A DNA stretch of 64,000 nt from Gillisella vitis (lineage in GTDB: Bacteria > Pseudomonadota > Alphaproteobacteria > Rhizobiales > Rhizobiaceae). The notes below the pieces were generated by a model. The model did not search any database and was not told the DNA's origin. It saw only the letters and a program-made list of their open reading frames with translations. Location: assembly GCA_009744235.1 (NCBI GenBank), contig WPHV01000003.1, positions 124,001 through 188,000 of the forward strand. Direction: 5' to 3'. Within the stretch, counting starts at the first letter, position 1; each line of letters starts with the position of its first letter. Of the stretch, positions 1 through 9,212 are shown in pieces. Both the position numbers and the translations under genes were made by a program.

Positions 1-682
1 TTGGCTTGCAGCCAAGGGGCAGGGCCGAAGCTATCGTGGGGCCTTGACCTCGCCACTGGTCGATCTGCAAATCCCGGTCGAGCAGGTGCTTCATGGCATT
101 GACGCGGTGCTGGTTTCGCATCTTCACTCCGATCATTTCGACGATGTTGCTATACGGTTATTGCCACCTGACATCGCGTTGTTCTGCCACCCACGTGATG
201 TGGCGGCGATCCGTGCCCTTAGCTTTTCGCGGGTGATGGGGCTTGAGAGTGGCACGCAGCTTGGCGACGTGTGCCTGGAAACGACAGATGGCCAGCACGG
301 GCCGCCTGAGGTGCTGGCGGATATGGGAGACGTCAGCGGCTTCCTGCTGCGGGCCGCCGGGGAGCCGGTGCTTTACTGGGCTGGTGACACCATCCTGTGC
401 GATGCGGTGCGCCAGGGACTTATCGATCACCGCCCGGATGTGATTGTCGTTCACGCCTGCGGTGCGGAATGGAACGGCTGTGGACCGCTGGTAATGGATG
501 CCGCCATGGTGATGGAGGTCTTGCACCTTGCGCCCCAAGCCATGGTCATAGCGACTCATCTCGACGCCGTCGACCACGCCACCGTCAGTCGCGCCGATCT
601 TGCCGCCGCCACACAGAGGCAAGCGCCAGAGGCGAGAGCAAGGCTCTACATTCCCGCTGATGGCGCCAGCCTGGTTTTCTAG
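1..682 (+). CDS. MBL-fold metal-dependent hydrolase, UlaG-like (5' end outside window)
   Basis: The reading frame is open to the left edge (codons readable from base 2), so the N-terminus lies outside the window. The TTG at 44 is only the first start-like codon inside it. The protein carries the metal-binding motif HLHSDH followed by FD, then later H and D residues (QHGPP, WAGDT, THLD) spaced as in beta-lactamase-fold hydrolases of the UlaG/YhfI group. Such enzymes are cytosolic and bind two metal ions. The substrate cannot be read from the sequence. The next gene is convergent, on the other strand. Confidence 0.8.
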   Translation, partial: WLAAKGQGRSYRGALTSPLVDLQIPVEQVLHGIDAVLVSHLHSDHFDDVAIRLLPPDIALFCHPRDVAAIRALSFSRVMGLESGTQLGDVCLETTDGQHGPPEVLADMGDVSGFLLRAAGEPVLYWAGDTILCDAVRQGLIDHRPDVIVVHACGAEWNGCGPLVMDAAMVMEVLHLAPQAMVIATHLDAVDHATVSRADLAAATQRQAPEARARLYIPADGASLVF

Positions 683-739
683 ACTATTCCCGCAAAAGTG
701 CGCAGCGGGTTAGCTCTGGCGAATGCCAGGTTTTCGAGC

Positions 740-2164
740 CTATTGCGCCGCATTTTTCACGGTTTTTTCGACCTTCAGTTCTCCCATCCGGTTCCAGGCG
801 TCTAGTCCGGCGATCTTGTAGGCTTCGGCCAGCGTCGGGTAATTGAAGGTGTTCTCGACGAAATATTCCACTGTTCCCTTCAGGTTCAGCACGGCCTGGC
901 CAATATGAACCAGTTCGGTTGCGCCTTCGCCAACGATATGAACGCCAAGCAGGCGGCGGGTTTTCAGCGAAAAGATCATTTTCAACATGCCGCTATCGAG
1001 GCCCATGATATGGCCACGCGAGGTCTCGCGGAAATGGGCGATGCCGCATTCGTAGGGAATGGCGCGTTGCTTGACCTCTTCCTCGGTCAGTCCACAGGTG
1101 GAAATCTCCGGCACGGCATAAATGCCGTAGGGGAAATATTGCGGTGGCTCACCCGAGGGCGCGCCAACCGCATGGCGGGCGGCGATGCGGCCCTGTTCCA
1201 TCGATGTGGAGGCCAGGCTTGGAAAGCCGACCACGTCACCCGCGGCATAGATATTGGGAACATCGGTCTGGAACGTCTCCGGATTGACCTTCAACCGGCC
1301 ACGGTTATCAGCCTCCAGCCCGCAGGCTGCAAGGTTCAGCGTATCGGTGGCGCCGACGCGGCCTGCGGCAAACAGCACCATTTCGGAATTCAGCACCCGG
1401 CCATTCTTCAGCGTCACCCGACATTTGCCATCTTCCTTTTCGACCTTTTCCGCCGATTGTCCGAAGATCAGCTTCATATTGCGGTCACGGAGCTGGTAGG
1501 AAAAGTCCTCGACGATTTCCTTGTCGATGAAATCCAGCATGCTGTCGCGCGGTTCAACCACTGTCACCTGGGTATCCAGAGCGCTGAAGATCGTCGCATA
1601 TTCGATGCCGATAACGCCCGCGCCGATCACCACCATGGAACGCGGCACGTCCTTGATATGAACGATATCATCGCTGTCGAGAATGCTGACGCCATCGAAG
1701 GCGATATGGGCAGGCCGGTGCGGGCGGGTGCCGACTGCCAGCAGGATTGCATTGGCGCTGACCCGCTGCACTTCGCCGTCTTCCTTGGTGACCTCAAGCG
1801 TATGAGCATCAAGGAAGATGGCATGCCCGCGCAACTGATGCACTCGGTTGCGGGAAAACTGGTGTTCCAGCACATCGACTTCATGGTCGAGGGTAATCAG
1901 CAACCGGCGGCGAAGGTCATCGGCGCTGATTTCCTGCTTGACGCGGTAGGAGCGGCCATAAAACCCGCGCTCGCGCCAGCCGGTCAGGTTGAGAGCCGTT
2001 TCACGCAGCGTTTTGGAAGGGATGGTGCCGGTATGGACGGAGACCCCGCCGACATGACCGCCGCGCTCAATGACCAGGACCTTCTTGGAAAGCTTGGCGG
2101 CCTGAATGGCAGCCCGGCGTCCTGCGGGACCGCTGCCGATTACCACGAGATCATACTGGTACAT
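740..2164 (-). CDS. sthA: Soluble pyridine nucleotide transhydrogenase (Si-specific)
   Basis: 474 aa flavoprotein of the pyridine nucleotide-disulfide oxidoreductase fold. It transfers hydride between NADPH and NAD+ in the cytosol. The N-terminal FAD Rossmann motif GSGPAGRRAA is at residues 11-20. A second Rossmann motif, VIGAGVIGIEYA, lies mid-protein, followed by the AAGDVVGFPS flavin motif and a C-terminal dimerisation domain. At residues 39-51 the region that holds the CxxxxC redox disulfide in lipoamide dehydrogenase reads GGVSVHTGTIPSK. Both cysteines are replaced (Ser42, Thr47), which separates SthA from disulfide reductases. Length matches the family (about 465). It is monocistronic and convergent with the upstream hydrolase. 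Confidence 0.93.
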   Translation of the reverse strand: MYQYDLVVIGSGPAGRRAAIQAAKLSKKVLVIERGGHVGGVSVHTGTIPSKTLRETALNLTGWRERGFYGRSYRVKQEISADDLRRRLLITLDHEVDVLEHQFSRNRVHQLRGHAIFLDAHTLEVTKEDGEVQRVSANAILLAVGTRPHRPAHIAFDGVSILDSDDIVHIKDVPRSMVVIGAGVIGIEYATIFSALDTQVTVVEPRDSMLDFIDKEIVEDFSYQLRDRNMKLIFGQSAEKVEKEDGKCRVTLKNGRVLNSEMVLFAAGRVGATDTLNLAACGLEADNRGRLKVNPETFQTDVPNIYAAGDVVGFPSLASTSMEQGRIAARHAVGAPSGEPPQYFPYGIYAVPEISTCGLTEEEVKQRAIPYECGIAHFRETSRGHIMGLDSGMLKMIFSLKTRRLLGVHIVGEGATELVHIGQAVLNLKGTVEYFVENTFNYPTLAEAYKIAGLDAWNRMGELKVEKTVKNAAQ

Positions 2165-2529
2165 ATCCGTTCTTCCTGTTTGCTACCGGCCTGCCTTGAC
2201 CGTTGCCTGGCTTGTCTCGCAACGCAATTGCGTATGCCAATGACGACAATGATAGCAGAGCATTCTAACTGTTTGGTTATCCCGCATTGCGCTGCACACA
2301 AAAAATCCCCTTAAAAAAGTGGGTCTTTTAGGGGCTCCTACTGGACGAGAGGAATCCGCGAAAGGATCGGACCGTTCATAAAACGAATCCGGAAATGGTG
2401 TTATCAGACTGATATATATAGCAGATGGCGATTTCCGGGGTCTCTGTGGAAGAACATCCAGGTCCGGTGGCTCAGTGATTGCGCCAACCGGTCGGGACAG
2501 CCTATATATTTCATGTTCCTCCCGCCAAT
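2165..2529. other. Intergenic region between divergent sthA and aminotransferase genes
   Basis: About 365 bases hold the promoters of two divergent genes. One hairpin with a U-tract (listed separately) is present. The part from 2400 to 2530 has no clear Shine-Dalgarno sequence and no open frame that looks real. A tRNA-like stretch near 2462 was examined and rejected. Confidence 0.5.
2301..2334 (-). promoter_or_regulatory. Hairpin with U-tract in the sthA leader
   Basis: CCCCTTAAAA (2307-2316) can pair, with one bulge, with TTTTAGGGG (2326-2334). Read on the minus strand the stem is followed by ATTTTTTG, like an intrinsic terminator. It lies about 140 bases upstream of the sthA start, so it could be an attenuator or the end of a short leader transcript. 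The stem is weak and AT-rich. Confidence 0.3.
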
Positions 2530-3723
2530 ATGGATCTTCCCATGTCTCTTGCCTCCTTCAATCCGCGCGTCGCCCGGCTCGCGACGCCGCCTATTCCCTC
2601 GGTTTTCGGTTGGGGACGCGCTTATGATGGAGCGGCTGGACCGTTGATCGATCTGTCGCAGGCAGCGCCCGGCCATCCACCGCATGCCGATCTGCTGGCC
2701 TGGCTCGCACAGGCGGCGGGGTCCGCAGAGGCCTGCGGCTATGGGGCAATCGAGGGGGAGTTGGTGCTCAGGCAGGCCTACTGCACGCATCTGTCCGAGC
2801 TTTATGGTGCAGGTTTTACGCCGGAGCAGATTCACATCACCGCCGGTGCAAACCAGGCTTTCATCTGTGCTGCCATGGCGCTGGCGGGAGCAGGTGAGCG
2901 GATCGCGCTGACCGATCCCTTCTATTTCAACCATGATACGACGCTCGCCATGCTGGGCATTGAAACGGTTGCCTTGCCCTGCGACAGCGATAACGGTTTC
3001 CTGCCGGATCTCGACCGGGCCGAACAGGTGGTGAAAAGCGGCATCAAGGCGTTGGCGCTGGTAACGCCCAACAATCCGACCGGTGCGGTCTATCCGAAGG
3101 AATTGCTCGCCGATCTCTACCGGCTCTGCCGCGCCCATGGCGTCTGGCTGATTGTCGATGAAACCTACCGCGATTTTCTCGATCCTGGATTCGGCAGGCC
3201 GCATGACCTGTTTTCGCAGCCGGATTGGCCGGAGGGTCTGATCCAGATTTACAGTTTTTCGAAATCCTTCGCCATCCCCGGTCACCGCCTGGCGGCGATT
3301 TGCGCTGGCGCACCTGTGGTGGAGCAAATTGCCAAGATTATGGATAATTTGCAGATCTGCGCGCCGCGCGCTGCCCAGATCGCGCTTGCCAAGGCTTTGC
3401 CGGTTCTGGATGGCTGGCGGGCGGACAACGCCGCCGAGATCGCCCGGCGTGCCGTGGCGCTGCGTCAGGCCTTCGACCTTCTGCCGCAATGGCATTTGGC
3501 ATCGATCGGCGCTTATTTCGCCTTTGCCCGCCATCCGTTCGGACAGGCGGCCTCCATTGATGTCGCGCAGCAACTGGCGCGGCGAGCAGGCATTCTGGCG
3601 GTTCCCGGCGGATTTTTCGGGTCGCGGCAGGAGGGCTATCTGCGGCTTGCCTTCGCCAATGTCGATTGCCCGACCATAGCGACATTGCCGGACCGGTTGA
3701 GGACATTTACGATGGCTGGTTGA
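2530..3723 (+). CDS. PLP-dependent aminotransferase, class I/II
   Basis: About 397 aa fold-type I aminotransferase, cytosolic. Seen: the cofactor-binding region around GANQAF, the NNPTGAV motif, the Asp/Tyr pair in VDETYRDF, and the Schiff-base lysine in SFSKSFAIPGHR, in the normal family order. The amino-acid substrate cannot be assigned from sequence. The open frame begins further upstream with a TTG at 2479, but residues before MDLPMSLASFNPR look non-coding, so I place the start at ATG 2530 (ATG 2542 is equally possible; neither has a clear ribosome site). The ureohydrolase gene follows after 25 bases on the same strand, so the two probably form an operon for nitrogen-compound use. Confidence 0.85.
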   Translation: MDLPMSLASFNPRVARLATPPIPSVFGWGRAYDGAAGPLIDLSQAAPGHPPHADLLAWLAQAAGSAEACGYGAIEGELVLRQAYCTHLSELYGAGFTPEQIHITAGANQAFICAAMALAGAGERIALTDPFYFNHDTTLAMLGIETVALPCDSDNGFLPDLDRAEQVVKSGIKALALVTPNNPTGAVYPKELLADLYRLCRAHGVWLIVDETYRDFLDPGFGRPHDLFSQPDWPEGLIQIYSFSKSFAIPGHRLAAICAGAPVVEQIAKIMDNLQICAPRAAQIALAKALPVLDGWRADNAAEIARRAVALRQAFDLLPQWHLASIGAYFAFARHPFGQAASIDVAQQLARRAGILAVPGGFFGSRQEGYLRLAFANVDCPTIATLPDRLRTFTMAG

Positions 3724-3748
3724 ACCCTGTCTGGAAAAGGTGACGGCT

Positions 3749-4804
3749 ATGGCCTTCGACAATGAAAAGCTCGACGCGCTGCGGCGTAAATACGGCGGCG
3801 AGACCGGCGGAGAAGTGTTTGATCCACGCTTCAAGCGGGTGGCTGAAAAAATCTTTGACAGCAAGGGGACGAGGCTTGCTCCTTATTCGGGCATTCCGAC
3901 ATTTCTATCGGCTCCCTATCGACAGGTCGAAGCGGAGAATCCGGATTTCGGCGGTCTGGACGTGGGGATCATCGGTGTGCCGATGGACCTTGGCGTCACC
4001 AACCGCCCTGGTTCCCGCTTCGGGCCACGGGCACTGCGCACCATCGAGCGGATCGGGCCGTATAACCATGTGCTGGATTGCGCGCCTGTACATGAGTTGA
4101 AGGTGGCGGATGTCGGTGACGTGCCGTTTGCCAGCCGCTATCGGCTGGAACAGAGCCATGTCGATATTGAAAACCGTATTGGCCAGATGGTGGCGCAAGG
4201 AGTGGTGCCGCTCAGTGTCGGTGGCGATCACTCAATCACCCATCCGATCCTGAAGGCCGTTGGAAAAGACCGACCTGTCGGGCTTATTCATATCGATGCT
4301 CATTGCGATACCAGTGGCCTGTTCGATCAGACCAAGTTTCACCATGGCGGTCCGTTTCGCAATGCGGTGCTGGACGGCGTATTGGACCCGACGCGCACGG
4401 TGCAGATCGGCATTCGCGGACCGGCCGAATATCTCTGGGAATTCAGCTATGAAAGCGGCATGACGGTTATTCATGCCGAGGAGATTTCAGCGCTTGGCAT
4501 TCCAGCGGTGATCGCCAAGGCTTTGCAGGTGGTCGGGGATGGTCCGACCTATCTGTCTTTTGATATCGACAGTCTCGATCCGGCTTTTGCGCCGGGAACC
4601 GGCACGCCCGAGGTTGGCGGCTTGACCACGCGCGAGGTGCTGGAATTGCTGCGCGGTCTGAAAGGCATCAACCTTGTCGGTGGCGATGTGGTGGAAGTCG
4701 CGCCACAATATGACGCGACGACCAATACTGCCCAGGCGGGTGCCCAGGTGCTGTTCGAAATCCTCAGCCTGATGGTTTACAGTCCGTCCATCGGCAAGGA
4801 ATAG
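3749..4804 (+). CDS. Agmatinase/guanidinobutyrase-family ureohydrolase
   Basis: 351 aa member of the arginase/agmatinase superfamily, which splits guanidino compounds to urea and an amine at a binuclear manganese centre. Metal-binding motifs are complete: GGDHS (158-162), IDAHCD (182-187) and DIDSLDP (272-278), with FHHGGPFR between them supplying the substrate-loop histidine. ATG 3749 is preferred over GTG 3740 because AAAAGG lies 8 bases ahead of it. Length exceeds the roughly 306 aa E. coli SpeB because of an N-terminal extension of about 50 residues, common in alphaproteobacterial paralogs. Agmatine, guanidinobutyrate and other guanidino acids are all possible substrates. It is probably cotranscribed with the preceding aminotransferase. 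Confidence 0.88.
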   Translation: MAFDNEKLDALRRKYGGETGGEVFDPRFKRVAEKIFDSKGTRLAPYSGIPTFLSAPYRQVEAENPDFGGLDVGIIGVPMDLGVTNRPGSRFGPRALRTIERIGPYNHVLDCAPVHELKVADVGDVPFASRYRLEQSHVDIENRIGQMVAQGVVPLSVGGDHSITHPILKAVGKDRPVGLIHIDAHCDTSGLFDQTKFHHGGPFRNAVLDGVLDPTRTVQIGIRGPAEYLWEFSYESGMTVIHAEEISALGIPAVIAKALQVVGDGPTYLSFDIDSLDPAFAPGTGTPEVGGLTTREVLELLRGLKGINLVGGDVVEVAPQYDATTNTAQAGAQVLFEILSLMVYSPSIGKE

Positions 4805-4913
4805 ACATTTCAAGACGTGGTAAGGGTAAAGGCGGGGCGAGGGTGACCAAGTCTCCCACGCCTTTTTATGAAGCAGCTAAAACGTCCTCGAAGGTGAATG
4901 TCTATTTTTCCAT

Positions 4914-4947
4914 AACTAAAAACCCGGCAATCTCTCGATGCCGGGTT
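4914..4947 (-). terminator. Intrinsic terminator after the secreted-protein gene
   Basis: A perfect 9-bp stem AACCCGGCA (4921-4929) / TGCCGGGTT (4939-4947) with a 9-base loop. On the minus strand it is followed by TTTTTAG. It sits 31 bases beyond the stop codon of the minus-strand gene starting at 5526 and may also serve the converging ureohydrolase gene. Confidence 0.75.
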
Positions 4948-4977
4948 CCAAAACTGTTACCGCCATTGAAAGTCGGT

Positions 4978-5526
4978 TTATTTCTTGATTGAGCCGACGG
5001 CCAACTGGTCAACCTGGCGGTTGAGCCGCAAACCAATGACCGGGATCATCCGGTCTTCGACCTTGACGGAAATGGTGACGTTCATGGCTTTTTCGTCTTC
5101 GATGCTGGCGACCATGGCGCCGTTCAGCTTGGCGCGGTTGATGCCCATGACCACCTTATCGCCATTCACCTGGCCGGAGATGATGTCGAGGCCCTTGCCT
5201 TCGGCGCCGTCGAGGAACTGGCCGCTATAGGCGCCGCCCTTCATTGAGATCACCGCATTCATCGGCTGAGAAAACACGCCGACCCGGCACGTCCCGCCCA
5301 ACTTGATGCCAGCCTCTGCACCTTCGACAGGCTCACCCGTCAGATTGCAGTTGAATTTTGTACCCTTATACTTTCCAGCGACGATTTCGCCGGGTCCGCT
5401 CCAGGCACCGGAAACGGATTCGAAGAACTGGCGATCCTTCGGGGCGGCATCAGCAACGCCTGCCGGAAGGGCAATGGCGCAGGCAACGGCAAAACTGCCG
5501 AGTAGCAAAGAGAAACGGTGCGGCAT
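4978..5526 (-). CDS. Small secreted protein of unknown function
   Basis: 182 aa. The first 27 residues form a typical Sec signal peptide: basic MPHRF, a hydrophobic core, and Ala-x-Ala cleavage at ADAA. The mature part begins KDRQFFESVSGAWSGPG and is mostly beta-prone, with two cysteines (FNCNL and GTCRV) that could form a disulfide in the periplasm. The W-x-G-x-G start recalls small beta-barrel proteins that carry a lipocalin-like signature, but no family is recognised with certainty. It is monocistronic with its own terminator. Divergent spacing to the YcjF-like gene leaves little room for shared control. Confidence 0.75.
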   Translation of the reverse strand: MPHRFSLLLGSFAVACAIALPAGVADAAPKDRQFFESVSGAWSGPGEIVAGKYKGTKFNCNLTGEPVEGAEAGIKLGGTCRVGVFSQPMNAVISMKGGAYSGQFLDGAEGKGLDIISGQVNGDKVVMGINRAKLNGAMVASIEDEKAMNVTISVKVEDRMIPVIGLRLNRQVDQLAVGSIKK

Positions 5527-5678
5527 CGGCTTTCCTTGGCGTAATCGACGAACACTTGGTTGCTGATTTATAATGCCAGGATGGTTAATATTTCCTTAGT
5601 TGCCGCGGTCTCGATGCGGTTTGCGCCCTTTGTCCCACAAGAGATGTCTTGAAGAAGGTTTTTCTGAATTTGTAAGTT

Positions 5679-6776
5679 TTACAATGCCTTGTCGCTGGGA
5701 TTGATGGCTGGTTTCAGCGCTGGCATAAAGTCTCCAATGCCTGGACGTCTTAACGCTTTGAACTCCAGGGGTCGGCAGAGGTCCATGGCGGCAATACCGA
5801 TTCTCGCCGTCATCAGCCCGTTGATCACCCCTTCGCCAAGCCGTGCCGATAGCCGTGAGGCAAGGCCGTGACCCAGAACTTGTTGGGCAAGGCCATCGCC
5901 AATGGCAATCGATCCGGTCACGGCCAGATGAGCAAAGACATCGCGCAAGAGCCGTAACATGCCGATGGAGCCGGGGCGGCCTCCGTAAAGGTCCGCCATG
6001 GCGCGTACCAGACGCACCACTTCAAACAGCACATAGGCAAGGTCGACAAGGGCGCGCGGGCTGACGGCGGTGACCACAGAAACCCGCTTTGAGGCATTGA
6101 TAATCAGGCCGCGCGCTTTGGCATCCAGAGGTGCCAGCAATTCTCGTTCGGCCAAGGCAATCAGATGCGGTGCATCGATAATGTCGTTTTCGGCAGCTTT
6201 CAGCACGCTCCGGCCTCTGGCGGTTTCTGCCCGGTGCTGGGTCAGATCCTCGACCTCCTTGACCAGTTTGCGCGCTTCGCTGGCTGTTCCCTGCAAGGAA
6301 AGTGCGCTGGCACGCTGTTTGATGGTCTGCACGGCATTCAGCCGGTAAATGCCAGCCAGCTCCCGGATTACCACGACTGTCAGCGCCAATAGGCCGATGC
6401 CCAGCAGGGTCAGTGCGGTATAACCAAGCCAATCGGCGCGGGTGAAAAGATCACGGATCAGATCGTCGATCCAGAGACCGATTGCAAAGGAAGCAAGCGC
6501 GCCGAATGCCGCACCGGCCAGCTTGCCGAAGGAAAAGCGGCGCTTGGCGGGTCTTGCAATCGGGACGATGGCGTCGTCTTCGCTCAAACCTGCCAGGAAC
6601 GGGTCCTCAGCATCGGGCGTGATCGTCACATTGGCATCGAAGCTTTTTGGCGCGCGCTTTTGCTGCTCTGGGGCCTCGACAAAAGGCGGGCGGGCAGGGG
6701 AGGAAGATGGCTCCTCAAGCGAAAAGGCCGCAGGCCGGCGTGGCATCGGGCGTTGATCTTCTGGTGTCTTGCTCAT
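5679..6776 (-). CDS. UPF0283 (YcjF-like, DUF697) inner-membrane protein
   Basis: 365 aa. A polar, proline-rich N-terminus of about 80 residues is followed by two transmembrane helices (roughly 86-106 and 117-140) and a long helical domain ending in the DUF697 region with alternating hydrophobic segments. This is the order in E. coli YcjF and TIGR01620 proteins. It overlaps the preceding ycjX-like gene by 4 bases (ATGA), so translation is probably coupled. In enterobacteria the pair belongs to the phage-shock-associated envelope-stress regulon. No pspA gene is present here, so a stress role is only inferred from the family. Confidence 0.82.
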   Translation of the reverse strand: MSKTPEDQRPMPRRPAAFSLEEPSSSPARPPFVEAPEQQKRAPKSFDANVTITPDAEDPFLAGLSEDDAIVPIARPAKRRFSFGKLAGAAFGALASFAIGLWIDDLIRDLFTRADWLGYTALTLLGIGLLALTVVVIRELAGIYRLNAVQTIKQRASALSLQGTASEARKLVKEVEDLTQHRAETARGRSVLKAAENDIIDAPHLIALAERELLAPLDAKARGLIINASKRVSVVTAVSPRALVDLAYVLFEVVRLVRAMADLYGGRPGSIGMLRLLRDVFAHLAVTGSIAIGDGLAQQVLGHGLASRLSARLGEGVINGLMTARIGIAAMDLCRPLEFKALRRPGIGDFMPALKPAINPSDKAL

Positions 6777-8242
6777 GCCAGACGGTCTCCGAGGAGAAAT
6801 TGCAGGGCGCGGTCGAGCCTGATGTGTGGAATGGACAGCTTTATGCCGCCGCCAGTTTCGTCCAGTTCCGGCGGGCGAAATCTGATAATGTTGAGATCCG
6901 GCCCGGTGTCTTTTCCGGATTTTGGCGTTTGAAACAGGCTTTCGATATTATCCGGCAGGTCGCCTGGAAAGACCGCTGTCTTGCGGTTGCCATCGAAGCG
7001 CTCGTTGCCGATGGTTTCGCCCTGCATGGGCGTGCCGACAACGACTGGCAGCAGATGACCATCCTGCTTGACGGTCGCTTCCCGCGTTGCCCGCACCGAG
7101 GCGAGGGCAACCACCTCAATGCCCGCGCCCGTCATGCCGATGGAGGTGATCGCCCCATCCACCAGCCGTCTGGTGACGGCCTGTAATTGCTCGTGGCTTT
7201 CGTGATGCAAATGATCGGCCTTGGTGGCGGCCACCAAAACCTTGTCGATCCGCCGTCCAAGCAGGCCCCGCAGCCAGCTGGAACTGCCGGGGCGAAAGCA
7301 GGTCAGCACATCGGCCAGCGCCCGCTCCAGATCCTGCACTGCTTCCGGTCCGCGATTGATGGCCTGGAGCGCGTCGACCAGCACGATCTGGCGGTCGAGA
7401 CGGGCAAAATGTTCACGGAAGAACGGTTTGACCACCACGCTTTTATAGGATTCGTAGCGACGCTCCATCATGGCGCGCAGCGAACCCCTGACGATCTTGG
7501 TGTCGGGCTTCAACGCCAGCGGCGCAAAGGTCAGCGCTGGCGACCCGTCAAGATCGCCCGGCATCAGAAATCGGCCAGGCGGTAGCGTCGAAAGTGACCG
7601 CTCGTCGGCCTTGCAGGCTTTCAGATAATCGGCGAAAGCCTCCGCCAATTGGCGGGCGGTGGTTTCATCGGCGGGCGCATCCGGATCGACCCGGCTTGCC
7701 AATCCCAGCCAACGCGCCGACAATTCCTTGCGGATGCCTGTCTGGGCCAGTTCCACGGTGTTGCGGCTGAAGGTCTCATAATCCTGAGCGAGAAGCGGCA
7801 GATCCAGCAGCCACTCGCCGGGATAATCGACGATGTCGATGGCGAGCTTGCCGGAGGAAAATATCCGGCCCCAGCTGCTGGCGCTCTGATACTCCACCAC
7901 CAGCCGCAGTTCAGAAATGGCCCGGGTAGAGCCCGGCCAGACCCGATCGCGGACCAGCGCGCGAATATGGTCTTCGTATTGAAAGCGCGGCACGGCATCA
8001 TCCGGCTGCGGTTCCAAGGTGACGCGGGAAATACGGCCTGATTGCAGCGGCTCGAACAAGGGCAGGCGGCCGCCATTCAGCAGGTTATGGACCAGCGAGG
8101 AGATAAAGACGGTTTTGCCGGCCCGCGACAGGCCCGTGACCCCGAGACGGATCGTTGGATACAGCAGGTTCGAGGCCCGGTCGGCAAGATTGTCGAGCGC
8201 GATGCGGGTCTCATCGGTAAAGCTGGTCATGGATGGCGGCAC
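6773..8242 (-). CDS. YcjX-family P-loop GTPase-like ATPase
   Basis: 489 aa. The Walker A motif TGLSRAGKT is at residues 36-44. DIVDYPGEWLLDLPLL matches a switch/Walker B region with DxPGE, and ATKADHLHHE looks like the guanine-specificity TKxD motif. This is the COG3106 family, predicted cytosolic nucleotide hydrolases associated with the YcjF membrane protein encoded immediately downstream. The GTG at 8242 has AGGA about 9 bases ahead. ATG 8230 (beginning MTSFTDETR) is an alternative. Function is not established beyond the link to envelope stress in enterobacteria. Confidence 0.85.
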   Translation of the reverse strand: MPPSMTSFTDETRIALDNLADRASNLLYPTIRLGVTGLSRAGKTVFISSLVHNLLNGGRLPLFEPLQSGRISRVTLEPQPDDAVPRFQYEDHIRALVRDRVWPGSTRAISELRLVVEYQSASSWGRIFSSGKLAIDIVDYPGEWLLDLPLLAQDYETFSRNTVELAQTGIRKELSARWLGLASRVDPDAPADETTARQLAEAFADYLKACKADERSLSTLPPGRFLMPGDLDGSPALTFAPLALKPDTKIVRGSLRAMMERRYESYKSVVVKPFFREHFARLDRQIVLVDALQAINRGPEAVQDLERALADVLTCFRPGSSSWLRGLLGRRIDKVLVAATKADHLHHESHEQLQAVTRRLVDGAITSIGMTGAGIEVVALASVRATREATVKQDGHLLPVVVGTPMQGETIGNERFDGNRKTAVFPGDLPDNIESLFQTPKSGKDTGPDLNIIRFRPPELDETGGGIKLSIPHIRLDRALQFLLGDRLA

Positions 8243-8415
8243 TGGGCAATGGTCCTGTTGTTTGCCTGCATATAGGGTGCGCGCCAGCGGATTGAAGGCC
8301 CAGCGGATGACGGCCCAGTGGATTGAAGACTTAAGCCTAAGACCATTGCGTCATGACCGCTTGCGCGTCCTTGCTACGTGCGCCTTTGCCACATACGCTT
8401 TTGGTAGCCGACCCC

Positions 8416-8916
8416 TCAGGGCTGAAGAAAATCCACAAGCTGCCATCGGCTGGGGGTGTCTGCTGCGTCGATAATCGCCAGTCCGCCCGCCGGGTAGCCC
8501 TGCGGAATGGTGCTGGCCAAAGCCTGTTCGCCGATCAGCACATGCAGACACTCTTCGATTGCCGGATTATGGCCGATCAGCATGATCGACCCCTGCGGGG
8601 AAGAGGAGTGCAGGATTTCCAGATAGGTCTCGGCGCCACCGTTATAAAGCGCATCGATATAGCGGATTTCCACATCCTCTGCGCACATGCTGCGGCGCAC
8701 GGCATCCGCTGTCTGACGACATCTGACAGCTGTCGAACAGATCACCAGATCGGGGCGGTAACCTTTGTCCGCAGCCATGCCGGTTATCATCTCGGCATGA
8801 GCGTAACCCGTATTGCTCAAGGGCCTGTCGAAATCCTTTTGCCCGGCCCCAGGCCAATCGGCGGCGGCATGCCGCATGAGATAGACCCGGAAAGGTTTGG
8901 AGACAGTGACGGTCAT
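8416..8916 (-). CDS. Histidine phosphatase family protein, SixA-like
   Basis: 166 aa. The catalytic RH motif appears as LMRHAAADWPG (Arg15-His16), with a second histidine in LIGHNPAIEE and the acidic/arginine pair in ICSTAVRCRQTA. The short length without the cap domain of phosphoglycerate mutases fits the SixA subgroup, which dephosphorylates phosphohistidine in histidine-containing phosphotransfer proteins. Sitting 3 kb from cckA, whose pathway runs through such a protein, is suggestive but not proof. It is transcribed alone, divergent from dksA. Confidence 0.82.
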   Translation of the reverse strand: MTVTVSKPFRVYLMRHAAADWPGAGQKDFDRPLSNTGYAHAEMITGMAADKGYRPDLVICSTAVRCRQTADAVRRSMCAEDVEIRYIDALYNGGAETYLEILHSSSPQGSIMLIGHNPAIEECLHVLIGEQALASTIPQGYPAGGLAIIDAADTPSRWQLVDFLQP

Positions 8917-9212
8917 GCAGATGGTGTCCGTTGGATCGAAGCCTTACCTATCCCGCCAGTTCATGCGGCGTCAACAGGATGGGTTGTAGCGGCTGGAAGA
9001 GGTATGTGACCAGGCTGGAGGCGCTGGGTGTAAACCTTTGTCAAGGGGTTCTGCGACAAATAAGCCACACGAAGGAAAAACGATGAAAAAATAGTCCTTT
9101 AGCTGATTTTTGTAACAGATTTAAAAATCAAGGAAAGCCTTGAGTAAGGCTTGAATGCGACCTTTTCAAAGTATATACGTCCGCCATTGAGATGTTCTTC
9201 AGGAGAATCGCG

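Noticed and set aside
905..2314. Long open frame on the plus strand antisense to sthA (469 codons)
   Set aside because: It lies wholly against a well-recognised gene; its composition (His, Gln, Arg-rich, no recognisable motif) is that of a reading-frame shadow in GC-rich DNA.
2462..2530. tRNA-like string GTGGCTCAGTGAT resembling a D-arm
   Set aside because: No matching acceptor stem, anticodon arm or T-arm (no GGTTCGAATC-type loop) could be folded around it.
2404..3864. 486-codon open frame antisense to the aminotransferase gene
   Set aside because: Arg/Gly/Gln-rich with no family motif; the opposite strand encodes a protein with all expected aminotransferase motifs.
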